From positions 1 through 5,197 of the forward strand of contig JAMOMO010000485.1 of the NCBI GenBank assembly GCA_027067035.1: a stretch of DNA of 5,197 bases, in the 5' to 3' direction. This DNA is from Desulfobulbaceae bacterium. Its GTDB lineage: Bacteria > Desulfobacterota > Desulfobulbia > Desulfobulbales > Desulfocapsaceae. Under the pieces are notes generated by a model. It ran no database searches. It saw only the letters and a list, made by a program, of their open reading frames with translations, and was not told where the DNA came from. Of this stretch, positions 1 through 4,858 are shown piece after piece. The position numbers and the translations under genes were made by a program. The stretch's first letter is position 1; every line of letters starts with the position of its first letter.

Positions 1-955
1 CTCCTGTTTCCGGATGAATTGCATCGGTAACAAGATATTTTTCAAGCAGATTCTCTTTCGATATTTTCAGGAATTCAATATTTGCCTTCACAAGCCTTCT
101 GCAGAGTGCCTTGCCAAGCTTTTTCCCTTCCTTCCCAAGGATATCACCGGTTGCAGGGTCAACAAGATCGAATTCAAGACGCTGCCCCTGAACAGTATCA
201 GGGTTGAACTCGATATAATAGGTGTCATCTTCGCGTTTGACCTTGAGTGTGGGGTAAAACTTCCGAAGCAGTTTGTCGGCACTGTACTGTGGCTCCATCC
301 CCTCTTCATTGTCAAAGTCCAGGGCCTTCAAAAGGGTGGTCACCGGAAATTTACGACGTCTGTCGATACGGACATGAAGGATATCCTTGATATCAAACTC
401 AAGGTCAATCCATGATCCGCGCACCGGGATGATCCGGGCGGAATAGAGCAGTTTACCACTGGAATGTTTTTTGCCGTTATCATGGGTGAAAAACAGACCG
501 GGGGAACGCTGTAACTGTGAGACAATGGCACGCTCTGTTCCATTTATCACAAAAACACCATCCCCTGTCATAATCGGGAGAGCGCCAAGGAACACTTCCT
601 GCTCCTTGATATCACGAATAGTCTGAACCTCTGTCTCTTCATCCACATCAAAGGTGATAAGACGAACAGTAATTTTAACTGGAATATCATAGGTCATCCC
701 GCGCTGCTGACATTCGGCAATGGTATACTTGGGCACACCAAAGGAGTAGCTGACAAATTCGAGGGAACAATGACCGTTGAAGTCGTTGATTGGAAAGACA
801 TTCTTGAAAATTGCCTGTAAACCAAAATCTTCGCGTTCATTTGGATCAACGTCAATCTGCAGGAATTTCTCATATGAAATCCGCTGCATGGAGATAAGAT
901 GCGGAGGCTCCATGATTAATGGGGCTTTTGCAAAGTTTTTTCTCACTCTTTCCAT
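1..955 (-). CDS. rpoB: DNA-directed RNA polymerase subunit beta, N-terminal part (cut by window edge)
   Basis: This is the beta subunit of core RNA polymerase, which forms one pincer of the DNA-binding cleft and half of the active centre. The frame is open from ATG at 955 to the window edge: 318 codons plus one base, about a quarter of the 1,350-1,400 residues usual in the family. The protein begins MERVRKNFAK. Visible landmarks are EFVSYSFGVPKY (about 66-77, protrusion region), QQRGMTYDIPVKITVRL (83-99), GDGVFVINGTERAIVSQL (131-148), RSPGLFF (150-156) and RGSWIDLEFD (179-188). The IVSQLQRSPG stretch lies in the N-terminal segment where rifampicin-resistance changes can occur in E. coli. GAGG at 962-965 lies 6 nt before the ATG and supports this start. 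It follows rplL after a 418-nt spacer, the usual rplJL-rpoBC arrangement. No frameshift was seen. Identity is essentially certain. Confidence 0.97.
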   Translation of the reverse strand, partial: MERVRKNFAKAPLIMEPPHLISMQRISYEKFLQIDVDPNEREDFGLQAIFKNVFPINDFNGHCSLEFVSYSFGVPKYTIAECQQRGMTYDIPVKITVRLITFDVDEETEVQTIRDIKEQEVFLGALPIMTGDGVFVINGTERAIVSQLQRSPGLFFTHDNGKKHSSGKLLYSARIIPVRGSWIDLEFDIKDILHVRIDRRRKFPVTTLLKALDFDNEEGMEPQYSADKLLRKFYPTLKVKREDDTYYIEFNPDTVQGQRLEFDLVDPATGDILGKEGKKLGKALCRRLVKANIEFLKISKENLLEKYLVTDAIHPETG

Positions 956-1280
956 AATTTACCTCGGGGATGCCTTTAGCAGATAATTTGTATACCCGGA
1001 CACGCTGTTCATGGCGGTTGCGGGATTAAATGACTCAGCAGCGTCTACTGCGGAATCAGGAAATTTAAAAGGTATGGTACTACAGATACGGTGGGGTTAA
1101 AAAGCTACAACAATGAATAAGAGAGTTACGGATCAATCGAGCAGGACAGTCTTTTATAGCGTACATTTTCATAGCAATACACGGGTATGTTAGAATCAGG
1201 CTCAAAGAACAAATGACCGAAACAAAAGCCTATCTCGCTGATATTTCGACGTTTCACACTGGTATCCGAACTACTTTGCT

Positions 1281-1327
1281 AAAACCACGATACGCTACGC
1301 GGCATTAAGCCCGTAGCGTATCGTGAT
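1281..1327 (-). terminator. Probable partial terminator/attenuator between rplL and rpoB
   Basis: Read on the minus strand, CACGATACGCTACG (1312-1325) pairs perfectly with CGTAGCGTATCGTG (1286-1299). The stem grows to 16 bp if the outer A-U and U-G pairs at 1326-1327/1284-1285 are counted. The 12-nt interior contains GGC-TTAAT-GCC, which can close further with one bulged G. Only a short TTTT tract (1281-1284) follows, so termination would be inefficient, as expected for an attenuator that must let rpoB be transcribed. A long uninterrupted stem could instead be an RNase III substrate. Confidence 0.55.
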
Positions 1328-1334
1328 AATCGCA

Positions 1335-1357
1335 GCTGCCAACATGATGCTGGCAGC
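1335..1357 (-). other. Stem-loop directly after rplL
   Basis: On the minus strand GCTGCCAGCA (1348-1357) pairs with TGTTGGCAGC (1335-1344) around the triloop TCA: 10 bp with one G-U pair. It lies 16 nt after the rplL stop and is followed by no T tract. It is therefore more likely to protect or process the rplJL mRNA 3' end than to terminate on its own. Only 7 nt separate it from the larger hairpin at 1284-1327, so the two probably act together. Confidence 0.5.
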
Positions 1358-1373
1358 CTTATAAAAAAAGCTA

Positions 1374-1754
1374 CTACTTGATTTCGACAGTTGCACCAAC
1401 TGCTTCGATCTGAGTTTTGATCTCCTCAGCTTCCTCTTTGGTGATTCCTTCTTTGAGAGGAGCAGGAGCGCCTTCAACAAGACCTTTGGCTTCTTTCAGA
1501 CCAAGGGAAGTGATGGCACGAACTTCTTTAATTACTTTAATCTTTGCATCACCAACGGAGGCAAGGATTACATCAAATTCGGTTTTCTCTTCAGCAGCTC
1601 CGGCATCGGCAGGAGCAGCACCGGCAACAGCAACTGCAGCAGGAGCAGCAGCGGAAACACCAAATTTTTCTTCGAGTTCCTTGATAAGCTCAGAAAGCTC
1701 AAGAACGGACATATTAGCAAGAAAATCAATTACATCATCTTTAGAAACAGCCAT
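1374..1754 (-). CDS. rplL: 50S ribosomal protein L7/L12
   Basis: This is the multicopy acidic stalk protein. Its dimers bind the L10 C-terminal helix and its mobile C-terminal domain recruits and activates the GTPase factors EF-Tu, EF-G, IF2 and RF3. At 126 residues it is slightly longer than the 120-121 of E. coli. The N-terminal dimerisation domain is about residues 1-33 (MAVSKDDVIDFLANMS). An Ala/Pro-rich hinge follows (about 34-55). The C-terminal domain (about 56-126) holds the conserved factor-binding stretch GLKEAKGLVEGAP and ends VGATVEIK. AGAGG at 1764-1768, 9 nt before the ATG, sets the start. It follows rplJ after 81 nt. L7/L12 is needed in about four to six copies per ribosome, so its translation must exceed that of rplJ on the shared mRNA. 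Confidence 0.98.
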   Translation of the reverse strand: MAVSKDDVIDFLANMSVLELSELIKELEEKFGVSAAAPAAVAVAGAAPADAGAAEEKTEFDVILASVGDAKIKVIKEVRAITSLGLKEAKGLVEGAPAPLKEGITKEEAEEIKTQIEAVGATVEIK

Positions 1755-1792
1755 TATAAAATACCTCTAATTGTAAACATTTTTTAAAAAGT

Positions 1793-1818
1793 GATGACCT
1801 CCATATCAGGAAACCATC
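1793..1818 (-). other. GU-rich stem-loop in the rplJ-rplL gap
   Basis: On the minus strand GATGGTTTCC (1809-1818) can pair with GGAGGTCATC (1793-1802) around TGATAT: 10 bp, three of them G-U. AAAG just outside can also pair with CTTT past a bulged A, and a CTTTTT run follows at 1786-1791. It could be a weak pause or terminator, or an element that sets rplL translation apart from rplJ. The G-U content makes it less stable than its length suggests, and no function is shown. Confidence 0.3.
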
Positions 1819-1835
1819 CTTTAACATCATCAGAA

Positions 1836-2357
1836 CTATGCCTGTTCTTTCTGCTCTTTAATAGCCTGGAGACCATACAGGAAGGTGCGAGGTACTCCTG
1901 AAAGTACCTGTACCAGACCAGTGGGCACACTGTTAAGAACTGAAAGAAACTGTCCAAGAAGCACTTCCTTGGAAGGAAGCTTGGACAGAGCGATCATCTC
2001 ATCTGAAGAAATTTTCTCTCCATCAAGGGCGGCGGCACGAATTTGCATTTTCTCATGATCTTCAGCAAATTTGGCAAGTGCCTTTGCAGGTGCAACCGGA
2101 TCATCATAGCCCATTACAATGGCTGTGGTTCCTGTAAAATCCTCTATGAGAACTTCACAGGCAGTATCCGCTACTGCCCTTTTCAGAAGAGTATTCTTTG
2201 CAATTCGAATTTCTGAATCGCAGCTGCGCAGTTGAATACGAAGCTCCTGTAACTCAGAAACCGTTAAACCACAATAGTCGGTAACCACAGTAAACTTGGC
2301 ACGGCTGAATGAGTCATTCAACTCGGAGACTATTGCTGTTTTTTCGTCACGGTTCAA
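1836..2357 (-). CDS. rplJ: 50S ribosomal protein L10 (TTG start)
   Basis: L10 anchors the stalk: its N-terminal domain binds 23S rRNA beside L11 and its C-terminal helix carries the L7/L12 dimers. In many bacteria L10 or the L10-L12 complex represses its own mRNA. The product is 173 residues, close to the usual 165-175. It shows the family pattern MNRDEKTAIVSEL, VVTDYCGLTVSEL (about 24-36), IAKNTLLKRAV (52-62) and FTGTTAIVM (74-82). The tail VPRTFLYGLQAIKEQKEQA fits the L12-binding helix. The start is TTG (2355-2357): a strong AAGGAGGAG (2362-2370) places AGGAGG 6 nt upstream, no upstream in-frame ATG fits, and the residues after it match the family N-terminus. A 210-nt leader separates it from rplA and rplL follows. 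Confidence 0.96.
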   Translation of the reverse strand: MNRDEKTAIVSELNDSFSRAKFTVVTDYCGLTVSELQELRIQLRSCDSEIRIAKNTLLKRAVADTACEVLIEDFTGTTAIVMGYDDPVAPAKALAKFAEDHEKMQIRAAALDGEKISSDEMIALSKLPSKEVLLGQFLSVLNSVPTGLVQVLSGVPRTFLYGLQAIKEQKEQA

Positions 2358-2361
2358 AGTA

Positions 2362-2383
2362 CTCCTCCTTAATCGGTTTAAGA
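2362..2383 (-). promoter_or_regulatory. rplJ ribosome binding site within a potential sequestering stem
   Basis: The Shine-Dalgarno sequence is AAGGAGGAG (2362-2370, minus strand). Immediately upstream, TCTTAA (2378-2383) can pair with TTAAGG (2367-2372) around the loop ACCGA. This 6-bp stem with one U-G pair occupies the first four bases of the Shine-Dalgarno. Such a switch would fit translational control of rplJ by the L10 leader, but the stem is short and AU-rich, so it is a suggestion rather than a demonstrated switch. Confidence 0.45.
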
Positions 2384-2444
2384 TTACTCTTATGCCTTAT
2401 CCAAATAAGTGAACAAGACGCTCTGGAGTCTAAACAGCGGATAC

Positions 2445-2530
2445 GGTAAATACCTGACTACTGCATTGATTTACCTTTGCCTCGGCAGGACACATAATGT
2501 GATTAAACCTCGCGGAACCTGCTGTCTTCG
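2445..2530 (-). promoter_or_regulatory. L10 leader: autoregulatory RNA upstream of rplJ
   Basis: The minus strand reads GAAGACAGCAGG (from 2529 to 2518), then about 28 nt, then CCTGCCGAGG (2480-2489). GCAGG pairs with CCTGC, and the flanking GACA and GAGG give the kinked internal-loop signature I know from the L10 leader family (Rfam L10_leader). L10 binds there in place of its 23S rRNA site. Just downstream, GGTAAAT (2469-2475) pairs perfectly with ATTTACC (2445-2451), a second 7-bp stem. The position between rplA and rplJ is canonical. Binding of L10 or the L10-L12 complex is expected to lower rplJL expression. The outer edges are approximate. Confidence 0.8.
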
Positions 2531-2552
2531 ACTGTTACAACATTAACTATAT

Positions 2553-2592
2553 AAAAAAATGCCCCTGCTACTTGACTGCGGCAGTGAGGGCA
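2553..2592 (-). terminator. Weak terminator-like structure overlapping the rplA stop codon
   Basis: On the minus strand TGCCCT (2587-2592) in the last rplA codons can pair with AGGGGCA (2560-2566), leaving one G bulged. The intervening 20 nt contain a small ACTG/CAGT stem. Seven T residues (2553-2559) follow immediately. The layout is that of an intrinsic terminator, but the closing stem is short and the rplA stop (2568-2570) lies inside the loop, so translating ribosomes would disrupt it. It may set readthrough from the L11 operon into rplJ, or the T run may be chance. Confidence 0.35.
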
Positions 2593-3272
2593 ATGGTATC
2601 AAGTTTCAGACCGGGTCCCATTGTTGAAGACAGGGTCACTGAACGAAGGTAAATACCCTTGGCGGAAGATGGTTTGAGCTGAATGACTTTTTCAACAAAG
2701 GCCTTCAGGTTTTCAACAATCTTTTCCTCGCCAAAAGAGCACTTACCAATACCGGCATGGATGATACCGGTCTTCTCAACGCGGAAATCGACTTTACCGC
2801 TTTTGATCTCTTTTACGATGTTGGCAACATCAAAGGTAACCGTGCCAAGCTTGGCATTGGGCATAAGATTTCTGGGTCCGAGAACCCTGCCGATTTTACC
2901 AACTGTTCCCATCATATCAGGGGTTGCTACTGTTTTGTCAAAGTCGAGCCAGCCACCTTTAATCTTTTCAACAAGATCGTCTCCACCGACAAAATCTGCT
3001 CCGGCCTCTTTTGCCTCGGTCTCTTTGTCGCCTTTGGCAAAAACGAGAACTCTGGTCTCTTTACCTGTTCCATGGGGCAGAACAACAGAAGACCTGACCA
3101 TTTGATCTGCATGACGGGGATCCACACCCAGTTTCATTGCAATATCTACGGTCTCATCAAATTTAGCATAACTTGAGTTGAGAACATGTTTAACGGCATC
3201 TTCAAGGGAGTACTGTACCGAACGGTCAATATTCTCTACTTTGTTTCTATAATTTTTTCCATGTTTCGGCAT
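2568..3272 (-). CDS. rplA: 50S ribosomal protein L1
   Basis: L1 forms the mobile L1 stalk at the ribosomal E site and helps release deacylated tRNA. In E. coli it also represses the rplK-rplA mRNA. The product is 234 residues, the standard length. Visible motifs are KLGVDPRHADQMVRSSVVLP (about 47-66), GTGKETRVLVFAKG, the domain II landmark LGPRNLMPNAKLGTV (about 131-145), and the signature GKVDFRVEKTGIIHAGIGK in the returning part of domain I. The C-terminal TMGPG (217-221) is the conserved rRNA-contacting loop. AGGAGG at 3278-3283, 5 nt before the ATG, fixes the start. It lies 75 nt after rplK, forming the two-gene L11 operon. Confidence 0.98.
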   Translation of the reverse strand: MPKHGKNYRNKVENIDRSVQYSLEDAVKHVLNSSYAKFDETVDIAMKLGVDPRHADQMVRSSVVLPHGTGKETRVLVFAKGDKETEAKEAGADFVGGDDLVEKIKGGWLDFDKTVATPDMMGTVGKIGRVLGPRNLMPNAKLGTVTFDVANIVKEIKSGKVDFRVEKTGIIHAGIGKCSFGEEKIVENLKAFVEKVIQLKPSSAKGIYLRSVTLSSTMGPGLKLDTIALTAAVK

Positions 3273-3278
3273 ATCTGC

Positions 3279-3317
3279 CTCCTACTCTCCAAGACCGTTT
3301 TCTTCCAGAGTTCGGTC
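3279..3317 (-). promoter_or_regulatory. rplA translation-initiation region with alternative pairings
   Basis: The minus strand carries AGAGTAGGAG (3279-3288) ending 6 nt before the ATG. This is the same ten bases at the same spacing as before rplK. ACTCT (3307-3311) upstream can pair with AGAGT (3284-3288). GACCG (3313-3317) can pair with CGGTC (3293-3297), which places ACTCT in its loop. The two pairings would exclude each other or form a pseudoknot. Whether L1 binds here is unknown. Confidence 0.35.
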
Positions 3318-3347
3318 ACAGCAGTGTGTTAAGATTTATCTTGTATT

Positions 3348-3776
3348 CTATGCGTCAAGGACAGTGATACCCATGCTTCTTGCGGTACCGGCAATAATCT
3401 TACTTGCACTGTCAATGTCATAGGCATTGAGATCTGGCATTTTTGTTTCTGCGATTTCACGAACCTTATCCATGGCAATCTCAGCCACACGCTCGCTTTT
3501 AGGATTTGAAGATGCCTTGGTGAGTCCGGCAGCCTTCATCAGCAATACTGAAGCGGGAGGTGTTTTGGTGATGTAGCTGAAGGATCGATCAGCATAAACC
3601 GTGATCACAACAGGAACAATGGTATCACCGAGTGCCTGGGTCTTGGCATTAAAAGCCTTACAGAATTCCATAATATTCACACCATGCTGACCAAGTGCTG
3701 GTCCAACTGGTGGTGACGGATTGGCTTTTCCGGCCGGAATCTGCAATTTGATGTATGCCGAAATTTTCTTGGCCAT
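3348..3776 (-). CDS. rplK: 50S ribosomal protein L11
   Basis: L11 binds the GTPase-associated centre of 23S rRNA at the stalk base, affects factor binding, and is needed for RelA activation and thiostrepton action. It is 142 residues, the usual length. The N-terminal domain carries the proline-rich linker PSPPVGPALGQHGVNIMEF (20-38), whose Pro22/Pro23 are the thiostrepton-associated positions. The C-terminal rRNA-binding domain includes TPPASVLLMKAAGL and ends KIIAGTARSMGITVLDA. AGGAG (3783-3787) lies 6 nt before the ATG. It follows nusG after 63 nt and precedes rplA. Confidence 0.98.
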   Translation of the reverse strand: MAKKISAYIKLQIPAGKANPSPPVGPALGQHGVNIMEFCKAFNAKTQALGDTIVPVVITVYADRSFSYITKTPPASVLLMKAAGLTKASSNPKSERVAEIAMDKVREIAETKMPDLNAYDIDSASKIIAGTARSMGITVLDA

Positions 3777-3782
3777 TTTGTA

Positions 3783-3802
3783 CTCCTACTCTACTGGAGA
3801 GT
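3783..3802 (-). promoter_or_regulatory. rplK translation-initiation region with alternative hairpins
   Basis: On the minus strand ACTCT (3798-3802) pairs with AGAGT (3788-3792) around CCAGT, abutting the AGGAG ribosome binding site and leaving it free. Alternatively CTCC (3797-3800) can pair with GGAG (3783-3786), hiding the site. In E. coli, L1 represses this operon by binding the rplK leader, so an RNA element here is expected. I could not match it confidently to the 23S L1-binding motif. Confidence 0.35.
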
Positions 3803-3839
3803 TTAATTAATTTCTTATAAGTTACAATACTACAGCATA

Positions 3840-4373
3840 TCAGGTATTTGACACCTGCATATATTCAAGTTCAACAGGTGTCTCCCTGCCGAAAATCGAA
3901 ACCATAACTTTGACTCTGCCCTTGTCTGGATAGACCTCGTCAACAACACCCTGAAAGTTGGCAAACGGCCCATCGGTTACCCGGACAACCTCTCCAATTT
4001 CAAAAATAACCTTGGGTCGAGGCGCCTCGGCACCATCCTGAATACGACTGATTATCTTCTGGGCATCCTCTTCTGGAAGAGGCGTGGGATTTTCATCATC
4101 CCCAACAAAACCGACCACACGAGGCATATTATCATGAAGGACATGCCAGGTGGAGTCATTCAAATCCATGGAAACAAGCATATATCCGGGGAAAAACTTC
4201 CTGAAGGAGGTCTTACGCTTCCCCTTGATCATTTCAACTACCTGCTCAGTTGGCACAAGAATCTCGCCAAAGGAGTCCTCAAGACCCTCTTTTTTGATCC
4301 TATCCTCAAGGGTCAGCTTGACCTTATCTTCAAAGCCGGAATGGACCTGCAATATGTACCAGTGTATTGCCAT
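3840..4373 (-). CDS. nusG: Transcription termination/antitermination factor NusG
   Basis: NusG binds the beta' clamp and the beta side of RNA polymerase, modulates pausing, and links polymerase to Rho or to ribosomal protein S10. The product is 177 residues, typical length. The NGN domain spans about 1-115 with HWYILQVHSGFED (4-16) and the hallmark FFPGYMLVSMDL (60-71). The KOW domain starts near FEIGEVVRVTDGPFANFQG (124-142) and ends with SIFGRETPVELEY. No domain II insertion is present. The ATG at 4371-4373 has no recognisable Shine-Dalgarno (it follows AATAAACTC), but length and the N-terminal match support it. The 83-nt gap to secE contains a CTGCGC direct repeat around the secE stop (4451-4465) and no terminator. 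Confidence 0.97.
   Translation of the reverse strand: MAIHWYILQVHSGFEDKVKLTLEDRIKKEGLEDSFGEILVPTEQVVEMIKGKRKTSFRKFFPGYMLVSMDLNDSTWHVLHDNMPRVVGFVGDDENPTPLPEEDAQKIISRIQDGAEAPRPKVIFEIGEVVRVTDGPFANFQGVVDEVYPDKGRVKVMVSIFGRETPVELEYMQVSNT
3841..3857 (-). other. Stem-loop spanning the nusG stop codon
   Basis: On the minus strand CAGGTGT (3851-3857) pairs with ATACCTG (3841-3847) around the triloop CAA: 7 bp with one G-U. The TGA stop (3840-3842) lies at the 3' foot of the stem. No T tract follows. It may be a processing or stability element, or chance. Confidence 0.25.
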
Positions 4374-4456
4374 GAGTTTATTATCAGTTAAGAGTAATGC
4401 CCGTTCCCCTAGCGGGTCGGACGAGGATCTATCTAACAGAACCGCCGCTCGCGCAG

Positions 4457-4705
4457 TTAGCGCAGAACGGAGTCGATCAGTTTACCAAGAAGCATGTCCA
4501 CAGAACCTAAATAAGCTGATGCCAGGATGGAAAAAACAATGACAACCCCGGTGAGCCCCATGGTTACCTTTCTATCGGGCCAGACTATCTTGGTAAATTC
4601 GACTTTTACTTCATCAATAAAGGTTCTGATTTGAGCCGGTGAAAAAGAGGATTTCTTCTCTTTGGCCGCCTCTTGTTTTTTGATGGCTTTTGTCTTTTTA
4701 CCCAT
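4457..4705 (-). CDS. secE: Preprotein translocase subunit SecE
   Basis: SecE clamps the two halves of SecY in the SecYEG inner-membrane channel and is required for protein export. This is the short 82-residue form found in most bacteria, unlike the three-span E. coli protein. Residues 1-20 are lysine-rich (MGKKTKAIKKQEAAKEKK). The amphipathic helix and conserved hinge VEFTKIVWPDR occupy 35-45. A single hydrophobic span follows, about 48-67 (TMGLTGVVIVFSILASAYLG), with a short C-terminal helix to residue 82. The ATG at 4703-4705 lacks a well-spaced Shine-Dalgarno: AGGA lies 14 nt away. A six-codon out-of-frame mini-ORF (4698-4718) overlaps the start. It sits 60 nt after trnW and before nusG, the classical secE-nusG pair. 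Confidence 0.95.
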   Translation of the reverse strand: MGKKTKAIKKQEAAKEKKSSFSPAQIRTFIDEVKVEFTKIVWPDRKVTMGLTGVVIVFSILASAYLGSVDMLLGKLIDSVLR

Positions 4706-4716
4706 GATATCTGACC

Positions 4717-4729
4717 ATTTCCTGGAAAT
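4717..4729. repeat. Short palindrome upstream of secE
   Basis: ATTTCC-T-GGAAAT is a perfect inverted repeat of 6-bp arms around one base, in the 60-nt gap between trnW and secE. It contains the AGGA and upstream ATG noted at secE. The single-base centre suits a protein dimer site better than an RNA hairpin, but no regulator is implied and it may be chance. Confidence 0.2.
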
Positions 4730-4765
4730 ACAGCCTTCTATTTACTGTTTACGCAAACATGCAAA

Positions 4766-4842
4766 TGGCAGGCCAGGAGGGACTCGAACCCCCAACATCC
4801 GGATTTGGAGTCCGGCGCTCTACCAATTAGAGCTACTGGCCT
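4766..4842 (-). tRNA. trnW: tRNA-Trp (anticodon CCA)
   Basis: The minus strand folds as a complete cloverleaf. The acceptor arms AGGCCAG (4836-4842) and CTGGCCT (4770-4776) are followed by discriminator G and an encoded CCA (4766-4768). The D arm is GCTC/GAGC with loop TAATTGGTA. The anticodon stem CCGGA/TCCGG encloses CTCCAAA, giving anticodon CCA for tryptophan. The variable region is five bases, and the T arm is GGGGG/CCCTC with loop TTCGAGT. The mature body is 74 nt plus CCA. It starts only 16 nt after the rpmG stop with no room for a promoter, so it is presumably cut from the tuf-rpmG-secE transcript by RNase P and 3' processing. Confidence 0.98.
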
Positions 4843-4858
4843 GCAATTGAAACAGTTT

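Larger units (their letters stand above)
956..1373 (-). other. rplL-rpoB intergenic spacer (418 nt, untranslated)
   Basis: No gene is supported here. The rplL-proximal end carries two stem-loops (1335-1357 and 1284-1327). The remainder, 956-1280, shows no convincing sigma-70 promoter: the best pair, TTGCTA and TATAAA near 1149-1173, is separated by only about 13 nt. A 30-codon minus-strand frame (1080-1172) has no ribosome binding site. The rpoB Shine-Dalgarno sequence lies at 962-965. In E. coli the equivalent spacer holds a partial terminator that lowers rpoBC transcription relative to rplJL, plus an RNase III cleavage site. The length and hairpin content suggest a comparable role, but that is inference. 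Confidence 0.7.

Noticed and set aside
14..543. Open frames on both strands over the first 540 bases
   Set aside because: The true frame is rpoB, open through the edge of the window; the others are shadows of it.
1080..1172. Thirty-codon minus-strand frame in the rplL-rpoB spacer
   Set aside because: There is no ribosome binding site, its composition is unremarkable, and such a length is expected by chance.
1149..1173. TTGCTA...TATAAA as a promoter for rpoB
   Set aside because: The spacing is about 13 nt instead of 16-18, and no alternative -35 lies at the right distance.
1417..1770. Plus-strand open frame of 117 codons opposite rplL
   Set aside because: It is the antisense of rplL; its Ala/Ser-rich composition mirrors the L7/L12 hinge and it resembles no family I know.
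2683..3176. Two plus-strand open frames of about 140 codons opposite rplA
   Set aside because: Both lie within the reverse complement of a complete, highly conserved L1 gene and have no gene-like context.
4388..4420. CCCG/CGGG pairing in the secE-nusG gap as a terminator
   Set aside because: There are only four pairs and no T tract follows; secE and nusG are expected to be co-transcribed.
4134..4542. Plus-strand open frames opposite nusG and the secE-nusG gap
   Set aside because: They are antisense to an intact nusG and have no recognisable protein features.
4746..4759. TGTTT-ACGC-AAACA inverted repeat after trnW
   Set aside because: It is a five-base AU-rich stem with no T tract; it is too weak to call a terminator.
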